Positions 48,838 through 58,947 of a stretch of DNA of 64,000 nt are shown here, piece after piece. A program made the translations under genes and the position numbers. Below the pieces are notes generated by a model. The model searched no databases. It was not told the origin of the DNA and saw only the letters and a list, made by a program, of their open reading frames with translations. Within the stretch, counting starts at the first letter, position 1. Each line of letters begins with the position of its first letter. The DNA comes from Ancylostoma caninum (taxonomy: Eukaryota; Nematoda; Chromadorea; Rhabditida; Ancylostomatidae), in the NCBI GenBank assembly GCA_037903475.1, contig JBAJFG010000582.1:124001-188000 (forward strand). The letters run 5' to 3'.

Positions 48838-48956
48838 TGTGAAGCCTAAGCCTAAGCCTTAGGCTTCGGCTTAAACACATGCTTAAGCATAGGATTAGGC
48901 TTAGGCTTAAGCTTAGGCTTAGGCTAGCGCTCTTACTTAGGCTTACAAGGTGAAGC
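48838..48956. repeat. interstitial nematode telomere-like repeats, inverted
   Basis: GCCTAAGCCTAAGCC is followed at once by TTAGGC-type units (TTAGGCTTCGGCTTAAAC..., TTAGGCTTAGGCTTAAGCTTAGGCTTAGG, the last given in two parts). TTAGGC is the established nematode telomere unit. Units are imperfect and change orientation. Confidence 0.8.
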
Positions 48957-49020
48957 CTATGACCTTTTATAGGGTGGCCCCCCAACTCCCTTTTCACCGA
49001 TCAGCTGTATTTTTTCCCGG

Positions 49021-49115
49021 AGTTTCACTTCACGGAGTTGTTCTTGTACCGGTTTCACTTCATGGAGTTGTTCTTGTACCGGTTTCACTTCATGGAGTTG
49101 TTCTTGTACCGGTTT
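49021..49115 (+). repeat. 30-bp tandem repeat, 3.2 units
   Basis: The unit contains GGTTTCACTTCATGGAGTTG and TTCTTGTACC, nearly identical between copies. On the minus strand it reads as a 10-residue repeat (KPVQEQLHEV) but the frame is not supported as a gene. Confidence 0.95.
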
Positions 49116-49600
49116 AGAGGAGTAAATTTCCATTGTTGCAGAATCCACCAAGCAATTTCGTTATCCCGCAGCTTAGAATGCGAAATCGATAGGAAGTTCG
49201 TCAATTTTCCCATCGATTTCCAATCGAGTACCCAAACAGGTATGAAGGATGGTAAATTGAAACTCTCGTAAAAGATAGAGATGATCGTTCTCTATGAAGA
49301 AAAAAGCACTTCTTGACATCGAGTCGGACAACTTCAGCACAAAGTCTGAACTTCTCACCTTTCTACGGGCTATTGGGGCCTACAGACGAATTTTCGCATG
49401 GGCAATCGATCGAATCCGCTTTTCGGACTTCATCTTCAAATAGCACCCTCTCTGCTTAACACTTAATCCTGAATTGATTCCAACCTGTGCAAAAAATTTT
49501 GACGACCCCGGGAGTCGAACTCGTGGGCGCAGCAATATGCAATAGTGCTAGCCTATGGTGCCTAGCAGTCTCTCCGCGCATCCCGGTGTACGGTGCGTAC

Positions 49601-50470
49601 AAGTACGAGCCTACGTATACAACACGTTTGGTGATTGCGGTCTCACCTGTTTTTGATCTACACTTTTCAGTACCAAGCGAGGGTACCTCACGGAACATTA
49701 GAAGAAGGAGGCCTGGATCCTATGCACACTGCATATAATGATGAAGAAGAATAAATAGGAACACAGCATCACTCAAACAAATTCTTCGGATATCTAGGAG
49801 CGATTTTTTTAAACGTGGCCAGGGAGGTTGTGTTCCAATGGGAAGGACGGGGGAGCAGGCGCAGTCATCAGCAGATTACTGACAGCCTCTGAGCCTTGGC
49901 ATAGTTGCCGCTAGTACATAGACCTAGGGGGCCCCCCTAGGTCTTCCTAGATCGTACCATATTTTCTTGTGGATTTTATGTGATCAATATGTGCTAACCA
50001 GTGATGCCACGATGATATGTAGTGACTCGAGCGACTGTGAAGTCCTTCTGACTCCGCAGCGATGTCTCAACCACTCTGGATTAGGGGGTAATCTGGAATT
50101 CATCAAGGAACGTGCATGAATTCCTCTACCTAATATAGAGTTGCAGACTAATAGCCTCTTTGAAGAACCTCCCTATTGCCATTTTTCGTGAACTTCCTCC
50201 TAGATGTTCAGAGAAATTCACTTCGTCTTCGTTTCGGTGCCTGTGCATTTTCGTTTTTCGTGATCATATTGTGTTTTTTGTTGTTGAAATGTGCGTTTTG
50301 CGTTTGAACGAACAAATAAACCTACGATGCTGATATACACATGATTGACGATGTAAAATGCATGACAAGGATGTATCAGGACGGAAAACCTGCAAAGAAG
50401 GCTGAATTCAAAAAGGGAAAGCAAGGGTAAACAAGTCTCGTCGGGAAATGTAGCTCGGGCCGTCAGCAAT
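49601..50470. other. no gene recognised
   Basis: The minus-strand open frame at 50469-50218 has a hydrophobic stretch but no start or splice context to support it. GGGGGGCCCCCCTAGG near 49928 is a short palindrome. Confidence 0.35.
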
Positions 50471-50900
50471 TGGGTGCTCGGCTGGTTTGCTTTCGATCAG
50501 AAGCTGACCGCCCGCGTACCCAATTGCTGGCCAATTTTCATCCCTTACGCGGGCCGTCAGATTTAGGTCAGCGGCTGGTCAACTAAAAGTGCCTGAGCTA
50601 TAACCGTCTCTAATAGCACTAGGAGAACGTTCGGATAATGGGGGCCTACGGATTTCAAAAAAGCTCTTCAAGTGCCATATCCCGGTCCAAAATGGAAAGT
50701 TTCCGAGAGGTACGAATTTTCACCACTGTTAGCTGCTGCACGGTATCTCGTGAGGCCCTGAGCGTGGGATCACAGCGCATTCGGAGTGACATTCGGGTTC
50801 AATGTCTTCCCAGCGGAATCTTTTGCAAAACACTTGTTGAGATTTAGAAAGTTTTTGTTTGGGCAAACAAATGAATATTTCGACCGATCATGGTGTTCAA

Positions 50901-51528
50901 TCATAGTTAATATTAATTGGCATTTTATGTCAGTGTGTGGGTATGTACAAGAGAACCAGCCCTTACCGAAAAAAATCTGATTGGACCAGCGTGTCAAGTT
51001 ATGTAGGAAAAGTGTGCAAATTTCCATTTTTACCTTAACTGACAGGTGTTTTGGTCCACTTTTCGTCGGTTGGAAGACCCACAGTTGTTTACATCACAGT
51101 GAGAATGGATGAGCCTCGGTATTTATTTGTCTGTGTTTATCAAGTCACGTGAAGGATAACATGCGAATGAGTATGGTTTAGGGAGAAGGGGTCGAGCCAG
51201 ATAGACGTGACACAGCAAGGACGGTGAGGAAATTAAGGGAAACGGGCTACTGCTATGGAAGAGCTGCGACGGCTTCCTGTAGTGGAAAAAATTCCAGTGG
51301 ACGGGTCCATGAATGCGAGTGTGATGTACCGGGGTCTAGCAGTGGGTAAGATGCCACTGGGCGGGTCCACAATTGCGAGAGTGGTGCGCCGGCGTCGAGT
51401 AGTGGGAGAGATGCTACTGGAAGGGACAACGCATGCGAGAGTGGTGCGCCGGCCAGTAGTGGAAGACGTGGCGTACCGGCGTTACTCGAAAGCGTGGCGT
51501 ACCGGCGTTAGCCAGACGATCAGGCTGG
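50901..51528 (+). mobile_element. Helitron-like element, family 1, complete copy E (628 bp)
   Basis: It starts TCATAGTTAATATTAATTG (50901), then CATTTTATGTCAGTGTGTG, matching the 5' end of copy D. It ends with ACCGGCGTTAGCCAGACG and CTGG (51525-51528). The flanks are A and T. Between are about 350 bp of unique sequence and about three minisatellite units. The hairpin has some mismatches. It is the shortest complete copy and the best template for defining the family. Confidence 0.88.
51255..51460 (+). repeat. 59-bp minisatellite in Helitron copy E
   Basis: About 3.5 diverged units holding GGTGCGCCGGCGTCGAGTAG and ATGCTACTGGAAGGGACAAC; homologous to the units at 1664-1866 and 28345-28760. Confidence 0.8.
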
Positions 51529-51564
51529 TGGGTATAGTGACACAAAATGCATAGGAAAAGTACT

Positions 51565-51840
51565 AGCCGAAAGTTATGGAAAAGTTATGGAAAAGTTATG
51601 GAAAAGGGACGGTGAGCGACGGTGGCTCCCCGGAGCGACCGTCGGTTTTCGCGATCTGTGAGCAGTGCTGTAATGTAACAGTAGATTCAATGCAAAATGA
51701 CCATTATATAATTCAAAAGTCACTTTGGAATGTTTATACTGATTTCTTGAAAACGCACACACCTCGCCGGAACTGCTCATGTCCGCAGTGGATCCGCACA
51801 TGCCACACGTAGACCTGCACATGCCCGCGCTATACTATGC
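51565..51840 (+). repeat. fragment related to 46230-47400
   Basis: Three AAAGTTATGG direct repeats are followed by CCGGAGCGACCGTCGGTTTT, CGCGATC, GTAGATTCAATGCAAAATGA and GGATCCGCACATG. These occur, partly inverted, at 47400-47330 and 46230-46260 and in the GC-rich repeats there, so this is another copy of that compound repeat. Confidence 0.6.
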
Positions 51841-51889
51841 GAGGGTATCATTTTGGCATCAATAATATTCTTCAGCTCCTCGCGTCGCA

Positions 51890-52028
51890 CTAGCATCCCC
51901 GAACCAGAGTGCCGCGAAGCGGCGCACTGGTTCGGGGTTCTTTTCTTCTCAGAGTTTACCTAGCCCAGATTGGAAGCTTGTAAACACTCTCTCACCCAGC
52001 TGCTGCGAGACCGCCATTGGAGGTGAAT
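51890..52028 (-). mobile_element. small Helitron-like element related to family 2 (139 bp)
   Basis: On the minus strand it starts near TCACCTCCAATGGCGGTCTC and ends with a long hairpin (CCCCGAACCAG...CTGGTTCGGGG around GCCGC/GCGGC), ATG and CTAG at 51893-51890, followed by T. The 5' part matches the TCACCTTCGCTGG..GTCTCGC module at 23081 and 54510 in the two family 2 elements. The exact 5' base is uncertain. Confidence 0.6.
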
Positions 52029-52029
52029 C

Positions 52030-52904
52030 ACTAATTTGGTCTGATCTGGACCCAGGAACAGCTTAGCAGGGTATGCCGAGTATTCGTCGGCCTCACAAAT
52101 CAGCGCGATTTGAAGCCTTCCGCCCGGGTAGCGGACGGTCGCTGCCGAGGGCTATTGAAATCCTCCCGCGCCGATGTTTTGTGGCGCGGACACAGAAAAC
52201 GGGTGAGGTGTTCTGGCATCTGCTATGCCATAAAACTAGTTAATCAGAGTTTATAAAAGAACAGACCGGTGAAGCACCAAACTATTCAAACGGACTAGAA
52301 AAATCTGATCATAAAGTGGTGCTGTACTTTCTCACAGCTGGTTGTTTTGGGCCTTCTAGCATATAGATAAAAAGTAAAAATAGTACAATTCACTGGAGAA
52401 TTTTGGTAGAAAAGTCGTATAGAAGTTCTTGATAGTGTCATAGAAAAGCTAATGAAGCATCAATGTTTGTGTCGACCTCACCGCATATCAAACATGGAGT
52501 AGGAGAATTAGGTTCCTGCATCAACAATGGGGAGTGAATCGTATTGTGGGAAATGAACTGCAATTCAATCGTAGCTGTTGTTTTCTCATGGCATCGGTTA
52601 AGATACAACATCATTGCGGCATTGACAATCTTGTACGGCGGAGTGAAACATCGATGAACCCTTGAAATTTAAGGTTCCCTCAAGATCTTAATAGTTTTGA
52701 ATGAATCTGTTTCAACGGGGTCTATGCCGATCATTCTTTCGAAAAGTACAGCACTAATTGAACTGGAATAGCTGCTTGTTGAACGTAATATTAACAGCTT
52801 GTTCAGATTGGCCTGACATGTTTTTCTAATAGCGCGTTAATAATTCATCTGCTTAGGTTCTGCGTTATTATTAATTGAAACAGAACTTTCTAGAACTGGA
52901 GCGA
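52030..52904. other. no gene recognised
   Basis: The first 230 bp are GC-rich (CGCCCGGGTAGCGGACGGTC) and resemble a retroelement 3' region; the remainder is AT-rich with no open frames of note. Confidence 0.3.
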
Positions 52905-53012
52905 GGCAGCACTCTGGCTCGGGGTTTCTTCTTTTCACAGTTTACCAGGCCCAGACTGAAAGCTTGTAAACACTCTCTCAGCCAACTGCTGCGAGACCGC
53001 CAGTGGAGGTGA
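52905..53012 (-). mobile_element. 3'-truncated copy of the small Helitron-like element
   Basis: It matches 51915-52028 (GTAAACACTCTCTCAGCCAA, GCGAGACCGCCAGTGGAGG) but has only half of the hairpin and no CTAG end. At its 5' end (plus 53012) GA is followed by T, as expected for a Helitron 5' TC in an A/T site. Confidence 0.55.
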
Positions 53013-53566
53013 TGAATCCTGTGCACTATCCTGTGCACGCGGAAGAACTAGGAGTGCCGTAGATGGCGAGTCCCGGAACAGACGTGCACGAATCCCTAAA
53101 AATCAGCCACCCCGCCTAATAGGCTGTGTATCAAGATTACCATTGTCTACGAGTGCGTCCGCATTATGAACGAATCTGTCTGGCCCTTTAAGATTCAAAC
53201 GAGTGCAAAGTCGGTAATAGTAATAGAATAGTTTAGTTCTGACCGAACTATGACAATTCGAAGTTAACTTTGTTGTTTTGCAAACACCTAATATTCAAAG
53301 TATGGAGGGAACACAATATCTTTCGAACATCGTTCGAAAGCTACAACAGCCGTAATAGGCAAGGATAGGAGCAAGCGTTCTGCGCTTGTTCTACAAAGTG
53401 CAGGTTTTCGCTTGTGTTTCTGGTGATCTAACTGATCCGCACTTCAATGAAATACATTACTAACAGCCGTAGAAAATCTCCCGTTGGCCTTTGCTGAACA
53501 TGTGATTACTTAATTGCAGCCACCTGTTCAATAACCATTTCTAGAAAGTTCTCTAGTTATTGATAA

Positions 53567-53640
53567 CCAGTCTGGCCGTACGGCTACCGCCAGACTTCCA
53601 GACTTCTTCTGATGCTGGCTTCGCTCGCATTAACCGCATC
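53567..53640 (-). mobile_element. Helitron-like family 1 3' end, copy F (fragment)
   Basis: On the minus strand: AGCGAAGCCAGCATCAGAAG, TCTGG, hairpin TCTGGCGGTAGCCGTACGGC/CAGA, then CTGG ending at 53567 before T. Only the terminal 75 bp are recognisable; no minisatellite or 5' end follows. Confidence 0.6.
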
Positions 53641-54115
53641 AATATAACTTATTGTCATACAAATTTCTCTAATGGAAAAAGGACGGAAAATATAGCATCG
53701 CACTGCTTTCTCTTGTACTCTTTCCTCTACGGTAAGGAACCCGCTACAGAGCGGTAACCCAGCCGGCGACGCTAACCTCCCGTCTTGGTTCACCTGCAGC
53801 TCTCCATTGATTGCAACCATTAAGAGCAACTACATACGACCGATTTACCGTAGGATGGAAAAAATGGTTGCCAGTTCTTGCATGTTGTGGTTGGAAAAAT
53901 GATAAGAGTTAGCTTCAGTATACAAGAGGGCGGTGGGGTATGGTTAGGTACAAACGAGAGGGAATCAACAGTGGAGATGGTGTGAGATTGAGCAAAGGAT
54001 AGAAATGCACATCATACACCTGTTACAGGGTGCCATCGTTTGATACTTAACAATATTGCGCTCTGTTACGGCCCTCACTTGCACGAGAACTCGTCATGTA
54101 CTGCTTTTTTTCTAA
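53641..54115. other. no gene recognised
   Basis: Plus-strand 53930-53960 (GCGGTGGGGTATGGTTAGG) resembles 10-35 at the window start, suggesting another Helitron family 1 piece in the opposite orientation to copy F. Confidence 0.3.
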
Positions 54116-54420
54116 CTAGTGTAGGCGCACTCCTCCAGTTGGACCCTGATAGGTGCCTTTGAAGCAATATTGACTGCTATGCGCAGATCGGATAGAGGTG
54201 AACCTTCGCTCTTTCCACTTCGTTTCCTGTACACAAGCGATCTCGACTCCGCGCTTCTTCAACGTATCAGCGAGTTTACGGCTTCTCCATGTCAACATCG
54301 TGGCAATTATCGATGCTAGAAGGGTCGTGCGATTCTTCCGCTTGCTTCAGTGGCCTTTGAGGTATAGAAGTCCTTGCCTATTCTTTGCAACACCCGGACT
54401 AGATTGGTGAAGCGCCTCGC
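54116..54420 (-). pseudogene. RTE-like retrotransposon endonuclease N-terminus
   Basis: The minus-strand frame from 54298 reads MLTWRSRKLADTLKKRGVEI then ACVQETKWK, the conserved N-terminal endonuclease block of RTE-clade LINEs (the Glu of QET is a catalytic residue). Homology ends after KWK. The 120 bp before it are probably the element's 5' region. Confidence 0.8.
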
Positions 54421-54849
54421 CTTGCGGGGTACGCCCTAGTTTTTTCTACAGTTCCTTTAACAGCACAATCCATGATTTGCACGAGTTAGTGGTTTCATTA
54501 CCTTCGCTGGCGGTCTCGCCGCATGGGAGTGAGGGAGCGTTTACGAGCTTTCAAGCTGCACAATATACGCAGCAGGAAAACCACCCTTCCACTGTTGCGA
54601 CGCTGTGTGCACTTGCAGGAAGAAACGGACGGGTGTTGTGAGAGCTGCAGCGTCTCGGAAGCTTAGGGGAGGCTGGACCTAGGCGGTCGCCTCATCTGGT
54701 GGGTGCTATTGCCGCATTCACTGCTGAATTCTCGCAGCGACTGTGTAGTCACGACATCCGTTCTTTTCGAGAAAGCTTCTGCTCTAACAAAGAGTAAAAG
54801 CCTCTGAATATGAAGGCATGACATTGTGTATCCAATCAACTATATACGG

Positions 54850-56002
54850 ATACGGGACCAGCGATGAGAAAGGGCCCGCCGTGGCCCAATGGTGCAGCGG
54901 ACGCCGAAATACGGGTCCACCGATGGAGAAAGGGCCCGCCGTGGCCCAGTGCTGTGGGGAACGCCATACGGGTCCAGCGATGGAGAAAAGGCCGCCGGGC
55001 CCAGTGTGCGGAGGACGCCGAGATACGGGTCCACCGATGAAAAGGGCCCGCCAGGCCCAGTGCTGTGGGAACGCCATGACACAGGTCCACCGATGGAGAA
55101 AGGGCCCGCCATGGCCCAGTGGTGCGGGGGACGCCATGCGGGGGAAAGGGTCCCCCGTGGCCCAACGCCAGAACCGGTCCACCGATGGAGAAAAGGCCCG
55201 CCATGGCCCAGTGCTGTGGGGAACGCCATGACACAGGTCCACCGATGGAGAAAGGGCCCGACAGTGCCAATGGTGCGCGGGCCACGCAGGATGCGCGTCC
55301 ACCGATAAAGAAAGGGTCCCCCGCGGCCCAGTCGTGTGGCGGACGCCAGGATACCGGTCCACCGATGGAGAAAATGCCCGCAGTGGCCCAGTGCTGTGGG
55401 GAACGCCTGACACAGGTCCACCGATGGAGAAAAGGCCCGACAGGGCCCAATGATGCGGGGGACGCCATGACACGGGTCCAGCGATGGAGAAATGGCCCGA
55501 CAGGGCCTAATGGTGCGGGGGACGCCAGGATGCGGGTCCACCGATGGAGAAAGGGCCCGCCGTGGCCCAATGGTGTGGGGGACACCGAGATCCAGGTCCA
55601 CCGATGGAGAAAGGGCCCGCCATGGCCCAGTGCTGTGGGGAACGCCAAGATACGGGTCCAGCGATGGAGAAAAGGCCCGACAGTGCCAATGGTGCGCGAG
55701 ACGGCAGGATGCGCGTCCACCGATAAAGAAAGGGTCCCCCGCGGCCCAGTCGTGTGGCGGACGCCAGGATACCGGTCTACCGATGGAGAAAATGCCCGCC
55801 GTGGCCCACTGCTGTGGGGAACGCCAAGATACGGGTCCAGCGATGGAGAAAAGGCCCGACAGGGCCCAATGATGCGGGGGACGCCATGACACGGGTCCAG
55901 CGATGGAGAAATGGCCCGACAGGGCCTAATGGTGCGGGTTACACCAGGATGCGGGTCCACCGATAAAGAAAGGTTCCCCCGTGGCCCACTGGTGTGGGGG
56001 AC
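54850..56002 (+). repeat. 60-bp minisatellite, about 19 units
   Basis: Same unit type as 23205-24320, with more variation (GATGCGGGGGACGCCATGAC, AAAGGGTCCCCCGCGGCCCA). Several units occur as a higher-order group: about 55260-55400 resembles 55680-55800. The 403-residue minus-strand frame and its relatives through this array are artefacts of the unit length. Confidence 0.95.
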
Positions 56003-56588
56003 GAGATAAGCCGTTTGGACAACCGTGCCTGGCTGCCCTCTTATCATTCACATTTGTTATGCTGGATTCACAGTAATCCTTCATCCGTTCACTGACTGCC
56101 GACTTGAGCGGTTGAACATGTTCTTCGGAATGAAGCCACCTTGAAGCGATCGCTTATATCTCTGCAAAGGATTTCCAAATTTCGAGATTCTTCTTTTCCC
56201 ACTACTTGGCTCCGCCAGAGGAAGAGTGCGCAAACGTTCAGTAGTGGGGAAGCAAAACCATCCTAGGCTGGGACGCATAAGGCGTTAATCACGAAACCAA
56301 AGATGGTTAAAACGATTGTCTCGCTTGGTTATGTGTCTATGACTGCTAGCCCTAGAAATACACCCTCCATGCGCTGAAACCTGCTGGCTGCTGAACTGCT
56401 ATGTAGGCTTATTGACGCTACATCCCCGCCGTGTCGGTTCTTATTCCCTGCATCTGAATGATACTTACCCTTCTCCTTCGCTTATATAGCCATGCTAGCT
56501 GTTATCATTTGCAGCTCGTTTATATCCTGACAAAACATGTAAATCAATGATAGGGCAGCCAGGCACGGTTGTCCAAACGGCATTTCTC
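56003..56588. mobile_element. Mutator-like (MULE) non-autonomous element
   Basis: TIRs of about 38 bp: left GAGATAAGCCGTTTGGACAA, from the right GAGAAATGCCGTTTGGACAA, both continuing CCGTGCCTGGCTGCCCT. A perfect 9-bp target duplication GTGGGGGAC is at 55994-56002 and 56589-56597. A GAGA start and a 9-bp duplication are features of Mutator-like elements. The 510-bp interior has no transposase. It inserted into the minisatellite of the Helitron-like element, so it is the younger insertion. Confidence 0.85.
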
Positions 56589-57025
56589 GTGGGGGACGCT
56601 AGGATACCGGTCCACCGATGGAGAAAAGGCCCGCCGTGGCCCAATGGCCCTAACTGTGAGGAAGGCGCCAGAATACGGGCGCTCTGATGGAGGAAGGGCC
56701 CGCTGCGGCCCAGTAGTCTGGAAAACACTAGGATACGATTTTGCCTTGTCCAATAGTGTGGGGAACGGCAGGATACAGTTCCGCTGATGGAGAACGCGTC
56801 TGCGTTAGCCCGGTAGTGAGGAATACGCACGAATACGCCATACGATGGAGAACGAACTTCTCATCCTCATACTCAACTCATAAGAAGGACTTCATGTTTA
56901 AGCCCATTGGAAGATTGGTTCTGCTTCTTTATCAATTTTCTAGAGATTTGGCAAGTGTGAAGCGTTTGCCCATGTCCCAAGTGGCTGCCCCACCCCACTT
57001 TCTAGCGTCCCGAAGGGGCGCTAGT

Positions 57026-57300
57026 AGGCTCATATATCATGGCACAACATCTGGGCGAAATGGAGTTGGAATCATCGTCAGCGACGCCAACCGAGACTCC
57101 GTCACCGGCGTTCAACGCATCTCATATCTACCAAGATCACCGGAGAGGGTGATACACTACAAGTTGTATGTGTGTGCGCGCCACAGTGCGGATGTACTGA
57201 CGACATGAAGGAGTGTTTCTACCGCGATCTTGAAGCGTTCACGCAGGAGTGCGGAGGAAATGAAAGTCTAATAATCGGCCGTGAGATCCCCTCCAGTCAG
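57026..57300 (+). pseudogene. RTE-like endonuclease fragment
   Basis: RLIYHGTTSGRNGVGIIVSD continues to ANRDSVTGVQRIS, and after a frameshift VCAPQCGCTDDMKECFYRDL continues to EAFTQECGGNESLIIG, the middle of an RTE endonuclease. It starts exactly at the 3' end of the family 2 Helitron, which therefore inserted in this RTE copy. It is in opposite orientation to the N-terminal piece at 54420-54116, so the two are not halves of one simple insertion. Confidence 0.8.
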
Positions 57301-58940
57301 ATCACTCCTCTCATATTTTACCATGAAGACCAATGTCTTTTTTCGGTGCGTGGGTAACCATGTTTGGATTGCTCTCTTTTGCTGCACCGCAGCCATTTTT
57401 TGTGATTGCTTTCGTAATATGCTCCTTTCCCAATCGGTACTTGTTTCAAGAAACTTGTTATCCAAGGTACTACATAGAAGAATTTGTTAGATTGGGGTTT
57501 CCACCACAACCACACCACTCTAGTTGGCAGCCTTTCAAATTTTTTGAAAATCAAAAATTGAGTTTTCCCAGTCAGCTCATATACCAATAAATGCGCAAGA
57601 AATTGCTCTTCACGCTCCTCCGGAAAGTTGAGCATATGCTTTCAATAACACTCTGATAAAGACGAAAAAGTGTGCGCGCATTTATAATTTTACACCTTAA
57701 TATATTATACGTGTAGTGATCTAACATTCCTTGTCAAAAAACGTAGACGAGTTGCGCGTGCGGTTTCATATCGTCGCGACAACAAAATTGCGGCGAAAGA
57801 ATCCTCTCACTTGGAGCATGGCCTCTCCGCAATCAACGCTCAGGTCCTATCGCGTTTCTGCAATCACGGAATCTGCCTATCTTTTCGATGAACTGTACCT
57901 TTCTTTTTTAACTGAATTTTCTCGGGCTAGGAAACGTGCGGGATTCAGGATTACTTTCTGAGAGCATTTCCCCTTACTGAACCTACTGCATGATATTATT
58001 CCTTCGAGTTCCTCCGTTTCCGGAAATTTGGCCGTTTCGCCCACATTTCTAGAAGGTATAGGCAGCCCTCGATATTTGCAATCACATTATGGCAAATTCC
58101 GCAACGTTATGATGGCCTCGTCCTGCAAGCTAGCAATAAAATACAAAAACAAAACTAGAATGTGGAGAGTTGAGAGGCGGGGGAGAAACACAGAACACAA
58201 GAAAAAACCACGATATTCACGTTGTTGAGGGTGAAAAACAGAAAAAAAGCTAGTCGGAGAGTTCCCTCATGTTTTAGTAGTAAGAGACCCACATGAGGAC
58301 CCGCTTCTAGAAGAAAAAAAGAGGCAGACCAACGTTTTGTCGATGAATTCTCTACAGAACATCGTCTAAAACTTTCATCTCGCGCTCTACGCCTCGAAAA
58401 CTCGGCCGTGTTCACGAATCTAAGCGATGCTTCGCAGTCTTCCCACTTCCTTGTCGTCCATGAATGCACATTTTACCTGTACGGGTGGCTAGAAAGGTTC
58501 CCGCCGGGAACCAGCGGCAGCAGGTATCCGCCACTTCAATTTCCATCCCCGCGTGTTCATGAATACCAGCACAGCTCTGCACATTATGCAGCCTGAAAAC
58601 CTCGTCAACACTGTCTCAGCAGTAAGCTGCGGGATTGTCAGCGGAGGACGCTGGTCCGTCCCACCGCGACATCCTGAATGCACCGTCTAATTCTCACTTT
58701 CGTCATCGTCGTAACCAACGGAACCGAAGGAAGACGGGTCCCACCACCACTTCCACTACATGTATGCACCAGTGGCGAACGCAGGGGAGAGGGGGCGTAA
58801 AAATCTTGTATTAGTTTATTTTTAATTGTTTGTTTTTATTATTATTTTTAATATAATTTTTTATTTATTATTTACTGTTATAATTAATATTTTTATTCCA
58901 ACAAATTCCATGTCCTCTTATCATAAAACCTGGGCATTTT
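57301..58940. other. no gene recognised
   Basis: Open frames on both strands show no domain. The last 120 bp are strongly AT-rich. The region precedes the Penelope-like element and could contain its degraded 5' part. Confidence 0.35.
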
Positions 58941-58947
58941 CTCGAAC

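Larger units (their letters stand above)
48460..49600. repeat. nested palindrome: inverted SINE-like pair around telomeric repeats
   Basis: Outer arms of about 330 bp (48465-48800 plus; 49600-49275 minus) are inverted copies sharing a tRNA-like box B (GGTTTGACTCTCGG; GAGTTCGACTCCCGG), AAGCAGAGAGGGTGC, GATTCGATCGATTGC and GTTGTCCGACTCGATGTCAA. An inner palindrome (48801-49017) begins GATCAGCTGGGTGAAAAGGG and ends inverted. Within it lie telomere-like repeats; a 30-bp tandem lies beside it. Confidence 0.8.
47992..50597. repeat. paired inverted ends enclosing 2.6 kb, possible composite TIR element
   Basis: CTCAGGCACTTTTAG followed by GACC and GACCGCCCGCG lies at 47992-48020, and the inverted counterpart ends at 50597 (GGTCAACTAAAAGTGCCTGAG). 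GC-rich ACCGCCCGCG motifs lie inside both. No target duplication was found, so the boundaries may belong to two insertions instead of one element. Confidence 0.45.
54487..57024 (+). mobile_element. Helitron-like element, family 2, copy 2, with MULE insertion
   Basis: From TTACCTTCGCTGGCGGTCTC (54500) it follows the 22892-24704 element: spacer (54725-54845), 60-bp minisatellite (54850-56000, continuing 56590-56720), 3' unique part (56730-56990) and terminal hairpin CTAGCGTCCCGAAGGGGCG with CTAG at 57021-57024 followed by T. A 586-bp TIR element sits inside the minisatellite. The first approximately 190 bp of the complete copy are not found, so the 5' end is truncated or replaced. Confidence 0.75.

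Noticed and set aside
49500..49590. functional tRNA on the minus strand with GAGTTCGACTCCCGG
   Set aside because: The 5' part does not complement the 3' acceptor strand, and the sequence belongs to the inverted SINE-like pair.
54836..56047. 403-residue minus-strand open frame and similar 350-, 256- and 229-residue frames
   Set aside because: They run through a 60-bp minisatellite whose unit is a multiple of three with few stops; frames are open on both strands at once, with no start, splice or family support.
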